Positions 16,154 to 24,812 are shown, numbered from the stretch's first letter. The stretch: DNA of 33,558 bases from Granulosicoccaceae sp. 1_MG-2023 (GCA_030546905.1 JAUOPI010000032.1:1-33558), one strand, 5' to 3'. The notes: generated from the sequence alone by a model not told the origin. A program made the numbers and translations.

Positions 16154-17053
16154 TCAGTGTTCGGCGACCAGTCGCTGTATCAAGGCCTGAACCAGCGGGT
16201 TATGGCTGTACTGACTGTCCTGACAAACCAGTGCCAATGGTGATTGGGGGAGGCTTTCTTCCATTGCGATGGTGCGTAAGCCGTTGGTGCCGGAGGAATG
16301 CGGCGCGGGCAGGGGGATGAGAGTGCAGCACAGTCCGTGACTGGTGCCTTCCAGCAGGTGTTCGACGGAATCGGATTCCAGTACCGGTGCGAGGTCGATG
16401 CCTTGCAGTTTCGCGCAGCGTTCGAGGCCCTGGCGAAAGCGCATGGATTCACTGAGCAGTCCGAGAGGCAGTGAGCTCAGCGCCGTCCAGCTCAGTTGCT
16501 CAGTGCCGGCGGAGGGCGAAAGCTCCGGTGCGAAAAAATCCGGGTGATAGAGCAGTCCCACCTTTGGCGTGCCCAGCGGCCAGATCCGGTGCCCGGCCAT
16601 TTCGGCCTGGGCCAGATAGGTCAGACCCACATCCAGCTGATTGGCTTCGAGGCCGGCGATGATTTGCTGTGAACTCAGGGCATGCAGCTGCAGGCGTACG
16701 TGCGGGGAGTGTTTGCGCAGTTGTTGCAGAGCCGGCATGAGTTCCACATGGCTGAGCGGCACCATGCCGATCCGTAGTGTGCCGACCAGTTCGCCCTGCA
16801 GGCGCCGGGCCTCGGTTTTCATGCCTTCAAACGCGGCGACCGATTGATGCGCCCAGTTGAGCAGACGTTCGCCTTCCTGAGTAAATCCCTCAAATCGTTG
16901 GCGGCGGTTGATCAGTGCGACGCCCAGCTCTTCTTCGAGATTCTTCAGCCGCATGGAGAGCGTGGGCTGGGTCACATGGCAGGCCTCGGCGGCGCGGCCG
17001 AAATGCCGGTGTTGGTCGAGGGCGCAAAGAAACTGCAGCTGGCGGATATCCAT
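16154..17053 (-). CDS. LysR family transcriptional regulator
   Basis: A 299-aa LysR-type regulator. The N-terminal winged helix-turn-helix is plain: MDIRQLQFLCALDQ, HFGRAAEACHVTQPTLSMRL (recognition helix), then LEEELGVALINRR. The effector-binding domain follows from about residue 90 (GTLRIGMVPLSHVELMP). I start at the ATG at 17053 because the family begins at MDIRQLQF; the frame stays open to 17221 without homology. Similar regulators sit beside formate dehydrogenase genes in other bacteria, so control of the FdhF/YdeP gene is conceivable, but the genes are not adjacent. It is divergent from a thioredoxin-like gene, the usual geometry for a LysR target. Its 3' end includes an 18-base stretch almost repeated in the neighbouring repeat cluster. 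Confidence 0.92.
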   Translation of the reverse strand: MDIRQLQFLCALDQHRHFGRAAEACHVTQPTLSMRLKNLEEELGVALINRRQRFEGFTQEGERLLNWAHQSVAAFEGMKTEARRLQGELVGTLRIGMVPLSHVELMPALQQLRKHSPHVRLQLHALSSQQIIAGLEANQLDVGLTYLAQAEMAGHRIWPLGTPKVGLLYHPDFFAPELSPSAGTEQLSWTALSSLPLGLLSESMRFRQGLERCAKLQGIDLAPVLESDSVEHLLEGTSHGLCCTLIPLPAPHSSGTNGLRTIAMEESLPQSPLALVCQDSQYSHNPLVQALIQRLVAEH

Positions 17054-17254
17054 AAAGCACTTAGATAGATAGACGGTGTTTATCAAAATTAGCATGCCCG
17101 GCGCTTGTTGTCGCGGCGGCTGCTGCCGGCAAGCCGGGGTGATCCCTGTCGCATGCGGTACTGTCCGGAGGGCGGGCGCTATACTCAAGCGGTTTTCGTG
17201 ATAATTCCGATCGATAGACACAAGCCCGGTGGTGAGGTCGGGAGTGAGGAGCCT

Positions 17255-17593
17255 ATGAAGCGTGTTTCATCAGAGCCTGAACTGGCGCAGCTATTAAAGG
17301 ACAAGCCTGCCGTGATGTTGCTCTTCGGTGGCAAGGATTGCGGGGTTTGCCAGGTGGTAAAACCCAAACTCGCGGCGCTGGTCCGTGACGAGTTTCCGCA
17401 GATGGAAGCGGTTTATATTGACTGTCAGGAGGCGCAGGCGCTGTGTGCCGCACAGGCGGTTTTCTCTTTGCCTGTGTTGCAGTTGTGGTTTGAGGGCAAG
17501 CGCTTTGACAGCTTTGTGAAGGTGTTTTCTCTGGGGAGTATCCGCGAGGCTGTGGAGAGGCCGTATGGCTTGCTTTTCGGGCCACCGGCGTAA
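17255..17593 (+). CDS. Thioredoxin family protein
   Basis: A 112-aa cytosolic thioredoxin-fold protein. The redox centre is DCGVC (about residues 29-33) in LLFGGKDCGVCQVVKPKLAAL, replacing the WCGPC of classical thioredoxin. The cis-proline is in FSLPVLQLWFEGK. Extra cysteines occur in YIDCQ and ALCAAQ. It may reduce disulfides or act as a small partner of another enzyme; the changed dipeptide between the cysteines implies a different redox potential. The ATG at 17255 has GAGGAG a few bases upstream. The frame continues upstream to 17105 without homology. It is divergent from the LysR gene, which may control it. Confidence 0.87.
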   Translation: MKRVSSEPELAQLLKDKPAVMLLFGGKDCGVCQVVKPKLAALVRDEFPQMEAVYIDCQEAQALCAAQAVFSLPVLQLWFEGKRFDSFVKVFSLGSIREAVERPYGLLFGPPA

Positions 17594-17760
17594 AGCGTAA
17601 ACGTCGGCCGCTGCGCTGAACACGGGCGAGACGGAAACCGGCACTGGCCAGAGTATGGCCGGCTGGTGTAGTTTGGCCGGCCTGGGCTGAGGCTACAGAC
17701 CCATGCGTGCGTTGTCGCTGATTGAGAGCCGGCACGGCAATTCCTGTTGATGGACAGTTT

Positions 17761-18375
17761 ATGAGCACCCAAAGCGCCATTAGTTTTTTGCTTGCGATTT
17801 TTATTTTCGGCATTACCCCCGGACCGGGCGTCTTTGCGATTATTGCACGGGCCTTGCACCGGGGCAGCCGCCGTTGTCTACCGCTTGCGTTGGGCATGAT
17901 TCTCAGCGACGTGGCTTATCTGGTGCTGGCCTGTCTCGGGCTGGCAGCCTTGGCCACGCATTGGGGAGAACTGTTTACCGTGATCCGCTGGTTGGGGGCG
18001 GGCTATCTTTGCTATCTGGGCTGGAAAATGTGGACGGCACCGGCCATCGTCCCGGAAGGGGCCGCTGGCGACCGGCGTGATTGGGGCCAGGCTTTTATTC
18101 AGGGCTTTCTGATTTCCGCATCCAATCCCAAGGTTATCCTGTTCTACATCGCTTTTCTGCCGACGTTTATGGATGTTACTGCGCTGGATGGGAAGGGAAT
18201 CGCACTTGCCGCGTTATTGACCCTGATCGGCCTGTTGGCCGGGCTGATGCTGATCGCACGGATGGCGGCGCAGGCGCGGCGTCTGCTGCGCACACCGCAG
18301 GCGGTCACAGGCATGCACCGCACTTCCGGTTCCATCATGATGCTGGCCGGTCTGTATCTGGCCGCGCGGCACTGA
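17761..18375 (+). CDS. LysE/RhtB family amino-acid exporter
   Basis: A 204-aa inner-membrane protein of the LysE/RhtB family, which exports amino acids or related small metabolites by proton exchange. The family start is visible as FIFGITPGPGVFAIIARAL with the conserved Pro-Gly-Pro. About six hydrophobic helices follow, including GAGYLCYLGWKMW and the signature FLISASNPKVILFYIAFLP near residue 125. I start at the ATG at 17761, right before STQSAISF; an upstream in-frame start at 17722 lacks support. The gene ends 24 bases before sfsA, so the two are probably co-transcribed. The substrate is not predictable from sequence. Confidence 0.9.
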   Translation: MSTQSAISFLLAIFIFGITPGPGVFAIIARALHRGSRRCLPLALGMILSDVAYLVLACLGLAALATHWGELFTVIRWLGAGYLCYLGWKMWTAPAIVPEGAAGDRRDWGQAFIQGFLISASNPKVILFYIAFLPTFMDVTALDGKGIALAALLTLIGLLAGLMLIARMAAQARRLLRTPQAVTGMHRTSGSIMMLAGLYLAARH

Positions 18376-18399
18376 TGACGGAGGGCGAAAGCGCGCATT

Positions 18400-19116
18400 A
18401 TGGATTTCAGTCCCTCGCTCGAACACGTCATATTGCTGCGTCGGTATAAGCGATTTCTGGCCGATGTGCGGCGTGCGGACGGCAGCGAAATCACCGTCCA
18501 CTGTGCCAACACCGGCTCTATGAAAAACTGCCTGCTACCGGCGCAGGCAGCGCTGATCTCCGATAGCGGCAACACCGCACGTAAGTACCGCCATACACTG
18601 GAAGCGGTGCAGCTTGCCCACGGTCATTGGGCCGGTGTGAATACCGCGCGCAGTAATGCCCTGGTCGAAGAAGCGATCCGCGCCGGGCTTATCCCGGATC
18701 TGTCGCCGGACAGCGGTGTGGAGCGGGAGTTGAAATTCGGCGACAGCCGTCTGGATCTGGCGCTGGGCCCGCGCGACAAGCCGCATACCTTGATTGAAGT
18801 GAAAAATGTCACCCTCGGGCCCGCCCCGGATGAGCATGACAACGGTTTGGTCGCTTTCCCGGATGCGGTCACCGAACGGGGGCAGAAACACCTGAAGAAT
18901 CTTATCGAAATCGCCGCCTCAGGCCGTCGCGCCGTGTTGTTCTTCTGTGTTCAGCACAGCGGCGCCCGTCAGCTGCGGCCGGCCGATGAGATCGATCCGC
19001 GTTACGGTGAACTCCTGCGTGAAGCGGCGGAGCAGGGCGTATCAATACAAGCCTGGAAAGCGACGCTGACGCCGCAGTGTTTTGCTTTGCAGATGCCGGT
19101 TCCGGTGTTGCTTTAA
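18400..19116 (+). CDS. sfsA: SfsA, DNA/RNA nuclease-like sugar fermentation stimulation protein
   Basis: A 238-aa SfsA protein, full length for the family. Typical blocks are VILLRRYKRFLADV (residues 10-23), HCANTGSMKNCLLP, WAGVNTARSNALVEEAI, and the PD-(D/E)XK-like core ERELKFGDSRLDLALG with IEVKNVTL. The end, HSGARQLRPADEIDPRYGELL, is also conserved. SfsA was named for stimulating maltose metabolism in E. coli. It has a nuclease-type fold and binds DNA; its cellular job is unsettled. The start MDFSPSLEH at 18400 fits the family, although the GGAGG upstream is farther away than ideal. It is followed by an AT-rich gap and a convergent AraC gene. Confidence 0.95.
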   Translation: MDFSPSLEHVILLRRYKRFLADVRRADGSEITVHCANTGSMKNCLLPAQAALISDSGNTARKYRHTLEAVQLAHGHWAGVNTARSNALVEEAIRAGLIPDLSPDSGVERELKFGDSRLDLALGPRDKPHTLIEVKNVTLGPAPDEHDNGLVAFPDAVTERGQKHLKNLIEIAASGRRAVLFFCVQHSGARQLRPADEIDPRYGELLREAAEQGVSIQAWKATLTPQCFALQMPVPVLL

Positions 19117-19237
19117 GCGCAAGGCAATAAAATTCTGTCCGAAGATAATCAGGCGTGCACTAATTAAGTGTGTAATGCCGGCCCGTAAAATCGTTTTTTA
19201 TCGCTTTATTCTGTGTGCTAATCGTATTAATCGCGTT

Positions 19238-19259
19238 GACGGAAAAAATATTTTCTGTC
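19238..19259. terminator. AT-rich hairpin between sfsA and the AraC gene
   Basis: GACGGAAAA (19238-19246) pairs with TTTTCTGTC (19251-19259) with one G-T wobble around AATA. It sits in an AT-rich gap between convergent genes; its A- and T-rich arms could help termination in both directions. No gene is visible in 19117-19303. Confidence 0.35.
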
Positions 19260-19303
19260 GGACCGGGCGGTTTTATTGCTTTATTCTGGTGCACTCTGTC
19301 TTT

Positions 19304-20158
19304 TTAGTGCGCGTTTGTGGGGCAAATATGGTCGAGCCGATCAAGGTAGCTTTTGTCTTTTACACGCTTGAGATAGTTCTTCGGCGTGGTGCTGACCTGC
19401 TTTTTAAACTCTCTCAGAAAGTGCGACTGGTCGCTGAAGCCGAGGTCGGTAGCAAGCCCTGAAAAGCACACATCGTCGTTGTGATGAATCGCGTAAACCG
19501 ACGATTGGCAACGAATGATCCGGCAAAACGCCTTGGGTGACATGCCCACATCCGCACGGAACTGACGCTCGATGGTACGGCTGGTATAGCCGGTTGATTC
19601 CTCCAGTTCGCAGATGCGGATCCGCCCCTGACTGGCGGCAATCCGTTGTGCCACGATCGACGTCAGGGGAGAGAATTCACGCCTTTTTTTCGGGGCCAGA
19701 AAGGCCTCCAGCAGGGCCACCTGTCTGGCAAAGCGCTTGCTGCTGACAATCTCCTCAAATGCTTGATCTGCATTGGAAAAAAGATCCTGAAAGTGATAGT
19801 GGCTGGCGACCATTTCCGCAGCCGAAGCCTTCATGCAGTCCGGTATCACACCCGCCTTGAAGCGTACGCCGAAATAGCGGTGACCGCTGTGCAAATCCAC
19901 CACTGACGCCGACAGCGGCGTGCCGAAAACCTCCGCCTTGGGGTGGTCCGGATCGCAGTCAAACATGATGTCTATGCATCCGTCGGGGATGCCGAAAGTC
20001 GTTTCCGTGGCCTGTCCTGCTTCAAATACGTAGAAGTGCGAAATGTCGGGATTGGGCGATTGCCTGAGTGAAAATTTGTCGGCCGATCGCATCACCAGCC
20101 AGGGTTGTTTAGAGCGGATACCGGTCAGGCTGTTAACAGGTGAGGCGTGCTGAGACAT
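19304..20158 (-). CDS. AraC family transcriptional regulator
   Basis: A 284-aa AraC/XylS-type activator. The C-terminal ~100 residues hold the double helix-turn-helix: ICELEESTGYTSRTIERQFR, GMSPKAFCRIIRCQSS, then VCFSGLATDLGFSDQSHFLR ending in TTPKNYLKRV. The N-terminal domain is of the type seen in small-molecule-sensing AraC proteins (FYVFEAGQATETTFGIPDGC and GHRYFGVRFKAG). I use the ATG at 20158, which has AGGA 7 bases upstream; the frame continues to 20206. The gene is divergent from the amine-catabolism operon that begins at 20383, and the 224-base gap contains a good AraC-type direct repeat, so it probably activates that operon. Confidence 0.92.
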   Translation of the reverse strand: MSQHASPVNSLTGIRSKQPWLVMRSADKFSLRQSPNPDISHFYVFEAGQATETTFGIPDGCIDIMFDCDPDHPKAEVFGTPLSASVVDLHSGHRYFGVRFKAGVIPDCMKASAAEMVASHYHFQDLFSNADQAFEEIVSSKRFARQVALLEAFLAPKKRREFSPLTSIVAQRIAASQGRIRICELEESTGYTSRTIERQFRADVGMSPKAFCRIIRCQSSVYAIHHNDDVCFSGLATDLGFSDQSHFLREFKKQVSTTPKNYLKRVKDKSYLDRLDHICPTNAH

Positions 20159-20286
20159 AGCGAAATCCTGAGTACCAAAACAACATTTATCCCTTGCTAA
20201 GTGCAATCGGGATGCCAGCGTCGAGTCAGCGAATTTTCTTGTCCCGTGTCGAAAATGTTCAATCCCTGCGCTTTTCCGCGATCTAG

Positions 20287-20314
20287 GATTTTAACCGTCA
20301 ACTGATTTTTACCG
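20287..20314 (+). promoter_or_regulatory. Candidate AraC binding site (direct repeat)
   Basis: GATTTTAACCG (20287-20297) and GATTTTTACCG (20304-20314) agree at 10 of 11 positions with a 17-base period, placing both on about the same helix face. They lie about 70 bases before the operon start and between divergent genes, the usual place for an AraC activator. Confidence 0.45.
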
Positions 20315-20382
20315 GATCTGATAATGCAAGTCCGGAAAAGAAATTCAGAACGTGTTTCTTTCGATAAAAATGAGGTCCCGAT

Positions 20383-21522
20383 ATGTCCGCAGATACCCGA
20401 ATCGATTTTATTTACCTGTCCGAGCCGGACATGATCAAAGCGGGCGTGATGGATATGCCTGTCTGTATAGACACCATGGAACAGATGTTTACCTTGCTGC
20501 ATCAGGGCGACTACCGGATGGCCGGTTCGAACAGCGATTCACACGGCGCCATGATTACTTTCCCGGAAGAGTCGCCGTTCGCCACCATGCCCAAACCGAC
20601 CGCTGACCGCCGCCTGATGGCGATGCCGGCTTACCTCGGCGGTGATTTCCAGACCTGTGGTGTGAAATGGTATGGCTCCAACATCGCCAATCGCGAGAAA
20701 GGCCTGCCGCGATCCATTCTGATGTTCATCCTCAATGACATAGATACAGGTGCGCCCTTGGCTTATATGTCAGCCAACCTCTTGTCGGCTTACCGTACCG
20801 GCGCTGTGCCAGGCGTGGGGGCGCGGCATCTGGCACGCAAAGACTCGAAGGTAATCGGCCTGATGGGGCCGGGAGTGATGGGCAAAACCTCCGTCGCGGC
20901 GTTTATGGCGACCTGTCCCGAAATAGACACCCTTAAGGTCAAGGGGCGGGGTAAGAAAAGCCTCGACAGCTTTATTGCCTGGGTGAAGGAGAACTATCCG
21001 CAGATCACCACGGTGAAAGTCGTCGACACCATCGAAGACGTGGTTCGCGACTCGGATATCGTGACTTACTGTAATTCCAGTGAAGTCGGCGATGTTTCGA
21101 CATATCCGGAAGTCAAACGTGAGTGGGTCAAGCCCGGCTGCTTTCTCTCCATGCCTGCATTTTGCCGTCTCGATGAAGAGATGGAGAAGGGGGATGTGCG
21201 CAAGGTGGTGGACAACACCGGATTGTATGAAGCCTGGTTCGAAGAAGTGCCGAAACCGGCGCACAAATACATCCCGATTATCGGTGCCCGCTTTATGGAC
21301 ATGATTGCCGAAGGCTTGATGAGCAAAGATCAGTTGGAAGATCTCGGCGCCATTACGGCGGGTGCGCTTCCCGGACGCCGCACCGACGATGAGATCATCA
21401 TTCTGTCTATAGGCGGGATGCCGGTGGAAGACGTGGCCTGGGCGACGGTTGTTTATCGCAACGCGATCGAAAAAGGCATAGGCGTGAAGCTCAATCTGTG
21501 GGAGACCCCGGAGCTAAGCTAG
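20383..21522 (+). CDS. Ornithine cyclodeaminase/mu-crystallin family protein
   Basis: A 379-aa cytosolic NAD(P)-binding protein of the ornithine cyclodeaminase/mu-crystallin family. The first part carries the substrate region with KWYGSNIANREKGLPRS and the conserved LSAYRTGAVPGVGARHLA. The Rossmann motif is IGLMGPGVMGKTS near residue 165. It is longer than classical cyclodeaminases (about 320-350 aa). Public annotations, as I recall, call close relatives tyramine oxidase subunit B, which fits the FAD oxidase gene two positions downstream; I could not check this. A role in oxidising an amine or reducing an imine intermediate is likely. The ATG at 20383 has GAGGT with 6-base spacing. It is the first gene of a four-gene operon. 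Confidence 0.85.
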   Translation: MSADTRIDFIYLSEPDMIKAGVMDMPVCIDTMEQMFTLLHQGDYRMAGSNSDSHGAMITFPEESPFATMPKPTADRRLMAMPAYLGGDFQTCGVKWYGSNIANREKGLPRSILMFILNDIDTGAPLAYMSANLLSAYRTGAVPGVGARHLARKDSKVIGLMGPGVMGKTSVAAFMATCPEIDTLKVKGRGKKSLDSFIAWVKENYPQITTVKVVDTIEDVVRDSDIVTYCNSSEVGDVSTYPEVKREWVKPGCFLSMPAFCRLDEEMEKGDVRKVVDNTGLYEAWFEEVPKPAHKYIPIIGARFMDMIAEGLMSKDQLEDLGAITAGALPGRRTDDEIIILSIGGMPVEDVAWATVVYRNAIEKGIGVKLNLWETPELS

Positions 21523-21619
21523 TCCCTGAGACTGTGCTGATAGCCATAGTTGTAAAACGCGAAGTCAGGCTGTTTTACAGCGGATTGATTTTCTCTGATT
21601 CATTAGGGCAAGACAGAAA

Positions 21620-22039
21620 ATGACCACGATCGTAAAGCTTAAAACCGGCTCGAAATTCGAAGAGTCCGGCAGTTACTCCCGTTTGGTGTCGGTAGGCGAC
21701 TGGATCTACATGTCCAATACGGCAGGACGCAACCCTGACACCAAAGAGCTGGCGGATGATCTTATCGAACAGACCGGCCAGGTCTTTATCAATATCGAAA
21801 CGGCCTTGCGCGCCGTAGATGCGAGCCTCGCTGATGTAGTGTGTTCGCGTGTTTTTATCCAGAACCCGGAAGATGTTCCTGCCGTGATGGAGTTCATCGG
21901 ACAAAAGTTCAAAGGTATTGATCCTGTTACGACGGTGACCTGCCCGCCACTGGCTTCGACTGTTTATAAGGTGGAAGTGGAAGTGACGGCCTACCGCAAC
22001 GCTTCAACACTGCCGACGCAACAAATATCGATTGCATAG
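21620..22039 (+). CDS. RidA/YjgF family protein
   Basis: A 139-aa trimeric Rid-family protein, the size and fold of RidA, which hydrolyses reactive enamine/imine intermediates to ketones and ammonia. The family block is visible as IYMSNTAGRNPDT near the start, then LIEQTGQVFINIETALRAVDASLADVV. The late block that in RidA holds the catalytic arginine (Arg105 of the enteric enzyme) reads DPVTTVTCPPLAS here, with no arginine at that place in my by-eye alignment, so it may belong to the Arg-lacking Rid subgroups whose reaction is unknown. Its place between a cyclodeaminase-like gene and an FAD amine oxidase-like gene suits detoxifying an imine product. The ribosome site is weak. Confidence 0.9.
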   Translation: MTTIVKLKTGSKFEESGSYSRLVSVGDWIYMSNTAGRNPDTKELADDLIEQTGQVFINIETALRAVDASLADVVCSRVFIQNPEDVPAVMEFIGQKFKGIDPVTTVTCPPLASTVYKVEVEVTAYRNASTLPTQQISIA

Positions 22040-22092
22040 GGGTAGAGCGTGAACGCAAGACTTAGCTACCAATACAAGACTGGATGCGGCAT

Positions 22093-23385
22093 ATGACCAA
22101 AACACTTGAAAGAATCAATACCGCAAGTGAATTGCCGGCATCGACCAGCGTGGTGATTATCGGCGGCGGTATTGTCGGTGTGTCGGCGGCGCTGACATTG
22201 GCCGAACGCAACATCCCTGTGGTTTTGCTCGAAAAAGGCCATATCGCGGGCGAGCAGTCATCGCGCAATCTGGGTTGGGTCAGAAAAACCAGCCGTGACC
22301 CCCTTGATATTCCGCTCGCGCAAGCGGCGGACCGGCTCTGGCAAAACATGCCGGAACGGCTGGGGCGCCCGGTCGGCTATAGGCAGTGCGGCATTATGTT
22401 TCTGGCCCGCTCCGACGAGCAGATGGCGATGTATGAGGCCTGGCATCAAGCGGCGCAAGCGATGTCGCCTGAGTCAGTCCTTCTCAGTGCCGCAGAGATC
22501 GGCCAGCGGGTGCCGGGCGGACAGGGCGCCTGGCTGGGCGGTGTCTATACACCATCTGACGGTCGCGCTGAGCCTGCGATCGCCACCACTGCCATGGCCG
22601 CTGCCGCTGTTGATAAAGGCGCTGTGCTGATTCAGAACTGCGCGGTCAGGACACTCTCCACAGCCGGCGGCAAAGTCAGTGGTGTTATCACCGAAAAGGG
22701 TGAGATCCGCTGTGATCAGGTTCTGCTCGCCGGTGGCGTCTGGTCGCGGCGGTTTCTCGGGAATCTGGGTATTTCACTGCCAACACTGCCGCTGGTGTGT
22801 TCGGTGATGCGTACCAAACCGATGGAAGGGCCGACGGATATTTCCGTCGGTGCTCCGGACTTTTCCTTCAGAAAACACCATAACGGTGGCTTCATCATCA
22901 CTCAGCGAGGTGCCTTGGACGCACCGATTACGCTGGATCATCTGCTGATCGGCTGGCGCTATCTCAGTCAGCTGAAAAGCCAGGGGCGCTTCCTGCGCAC
23001 CTCCATAGGCCGGGCGTTTTTCGAAGACCTGAAACTGGCGCGTCGCTGGAAGGCGGACAGTATTTCGCCCTTCGAAAAAGTGCGTGTCATGGATCCGCAG
23101 GCCAACAGGAAGCTGATTGATGAAGCCATGAATAATCTGCGTGCGGCCTGGCCTGTTTTCGGGCAGGCCGTGGCCGAAGAATGCTGGGCCGGGCTTATTG
23201 ATGTCACGCCCGATTCCAACCCGGTCATCGACCGTGTGCAAGCACTGCCGGGACTGACTCTGGCGACCGGCTTTTCCGGTCACGGATTCGGAACCGGGCC
23301 GGCAGCCGGCCATCTGGCGGCTGATCTTGTCTCCGGCGACTCTCCCATTATCGATCCCACCCCGTATCGCTTTGATCGGCTTTAA
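22093..23385 (+). CDS. FAD-dependent oxidoreductase (DAO family)
   Basis: A 430-aa flavoprotein of the D-amino-acid/glycine oxidase (DAO) fold. The N-terminal dinucleotide motif is VVIIGGGIVGVSAALTLAE followed by VVLLEKG. The C-terminal FAD contact is ATGFSGHGFGTGPAAGHLAADL. It should oxidise an amine or amino acid to an imine, passing electrons to oxygen or an acceptor. In this operon it is the best candidate for the main catabolic oxidase, with the cyclodeaminase-like protein as possible partner and the RidA-like protein handling the imine. I chose the ATG at 22093, with a weak GGA 8 bases upstream; an ATG three codons earlier (22084) is equally possible. A short gap of about 50 bases separates it from the ridA-like gene. 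Confidence 0.87.
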   Translation: MTKTLERINTASELPASTSVVIIGGGIVGVSAALTLAERNIPVVLLEKGHIAGEQSSRNLGWVRKTSRDPLDIPLAQAADRLWQNMPERLGRPVGYRQCGIMFLARSDEQMAMYEAWHQAAQAMSPESVLLSAAEIGQRVPGGQGAWLGGVYTPSDGRAEPAIATTAMAAAAVDKGAVLIQNCAVRTLSTAGGKVSGVITEKGEIRCDQVLLAGGVWSRRFLGNLGISLPTLPLVCSVMRTKPMEGPTDISVGAPDFSFRKHHNGGFIITQRGALDAPITLDHLLIGWRYLSQLKSQGRFLRTSIGRAFFEDLKLARRWKADSISPFEKVRVMDPQANRKLIDEAMNNLRAAWPVFGQAVAEECWAGLIDVTPDSNPVIDRVQALPGLTLATGFSGHGFGTGPAAGHLAADLVSGDSPIIDPTPYRFDRL

Positions 23386-23423
23386 ATCAATTTTTGACTG
23401 TACTTTCAGATGAGGTAGCAAAA

Positions 23424-24812
23424 ATGAATGCAATATCAGGCACCATAGGATCCGCTGATTTTTCAGCGCTCAAGTCGCAAGGCAAAATCAAATTTCTCGG
23501 CGCGATGGCAGTATGCGTCGGCCTGGTGGTTTCGCAGGGGGTTATCATTTCTGCGTTACAGGGCATCGGCCTCGGCGGCAGCAGCTTTATCTTTGCGATG
23601 GTACTTGCTTTGATTCTGTCGCTGTTCAACGCGATGAGCTTCGCTGAGTTGTCGTTGATGTTTCCGGCCAAGGGTACGCTGGCCACTTACACACAAAAAG
23701 CGATAGGGCATTTTCCGGCTATTATTGCGGTATTCGCCGGCTATGTGGTGGTGGCGATCCTGGCCTTGCCGGTGGAAATGTTTCTGGTTGACGCCATGAT
23801 CGGCGAGTTGCTGCCGGGCATGTTTCCGGAGAAATCCGTACCTTTGTTTCTCTTGCTGCTATTCACGCTGACCAACCTGGTCGGTACCGACGTGTTCTCA
23901 CGCGTACAGAATCTGCTTGCCTTTGTGTTGATCTTTGCGCTGATCCTGACCGGCCTGACAGCCATTGGCGAAGCCGGCGGTCACACCGTGCTGAGCGGGC
24001 AGCCGGTCGATTGGGGCCTGAGTGGTATTGTTGACGGCAGCTTTGTCGGTCTGATCGGGCTGGCTTTGTGGACCATGGTCGGGGTTGAGTATATCTGCCC
24101 GATGATTCAGGACGTCAATCAGCCGCACAAGACGGTACCGCGTGCCATGCAATGGTCACTGGTACTGATCTTCGCGATCTTTGTGGTCTTTGTCTTCGGT
24201 GCCAGCTTCCATATGGATGTTGAGACACTGGTCGGGTCGCCGTTGCCTTTTCTGGACTTTGCCAATGCGGTGTTCGGCCGCGGCGGTTTGATTATCGCAA
24301 CAGTGATGGCGTTGGTGGCCACGTGCAGTAGCGTGAACACTGTGCTCGCCGCGGTGCCCAAGATGCTGCAGGGTATGGCCAATAACGGGCAGGCATTTCC
24401 GCAGCTCAAAGCCGGTAACCGCTTTGACGCTCCCTGGGTTGCAATTCTCATGATCTCCGGTCTGGCTGTGATTCCTTTTACGCTGCTGGGTATAGACTCG
24501 CTGATCACGCTCATCATTGCCTCGTGCACAAGCTGGTTGCTGGCCTACTGTGTTGCACATATCGACGTCATGGTGCTGCGCAAGCGGATGCCTGATCACG
24601 AACGTCCCTATCGCACACCGTTTTACCCGCTGCCGCAGATTCTCGGTGTCGTGGCCATGCTGTACATCGCGGCGAATAACTCACCTTCACCGGAGATGAC
24701 CAAGATGGTCTACGGCATTACCGGTGGCATCCTGCTGGTGATCAGCATCATCGGCGCCTTGTGGGTCAAGTTCTATATGAAAAAAGGCCTGTTCGAACCG
24801 GATATGAGTTAG
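23424..24812 (+). CDS. APC family amino acid/amine permease
   Basis: A 462-aa inner-membrane permease of the amino acid-polyamine-organocation superfamily. The first helix region reads FLGAMAVCVGLVVSQGVI, where the usual unwound Gly-rich segment of helix 1 lies. About 12 hydrophobic helices follow, and LMFPAKGTLATYTQKAIGH marks the conserved loop after helix 2. The C-terminal region has RMPDHERPYRTPFYP, a common APC motif before the last helices. It should import the amine or amino acid used by the operon. The ATG at 23424 has GAGGT 7 bases upstream; the frame opens at 23394 but lacks support there. The gene is followed 12 bases later by a strong terminator that closes the operon. Confidence 0.92.
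   Translation: MNAISGTIGSADFSALKSQGKIKFLGAMAVCVGLVVSQGVIISALQGIGLGGSSFIFAMVLALILSLFNAMSFAELSLMFPAKGTLATYTQKAIGHFPAIIAVFAGYVVVAILALPVEMFLVDAMIGELLPGMFPEKSVPLFLLLLFTLTNLVGTDVFSRVQNLLAFVLIFALILTGLTAIGEAGGHTVLSGQPVDWGLSGIVDGSFVGLIGLALWTMVGVEYICPMIQDVNQPHKTVPRAMQWSLVLIFAIFVVFVFGASFHMDVETLVGSPLPFLDFANAVFGRGGLIIATVMALVATCSSVNTVLAAVPKMLQGMANNGQAFPQLKAGNRFDAPWVAILMISGLAVIPFTLLGIDSLITLIIASCTSWLLAYCVAHIDVMVLRKRMPDHERPYRTPFYPLPQILGVVAMLYIAANNSPSPEMTKMVYGITGGILLVISIIGALWVKFYMKKGLFEPDMS

Noticed and set aside
2804-17426. Isolated GACTGTC/GACAGTC 7-mers inside genes (near 2804, 3684, 11092, 14149, 15111, 17420)
   Set aside because: None extends to the full RGACAGTCAY consensus; single 7-mers are expected by chance in a window of this size.
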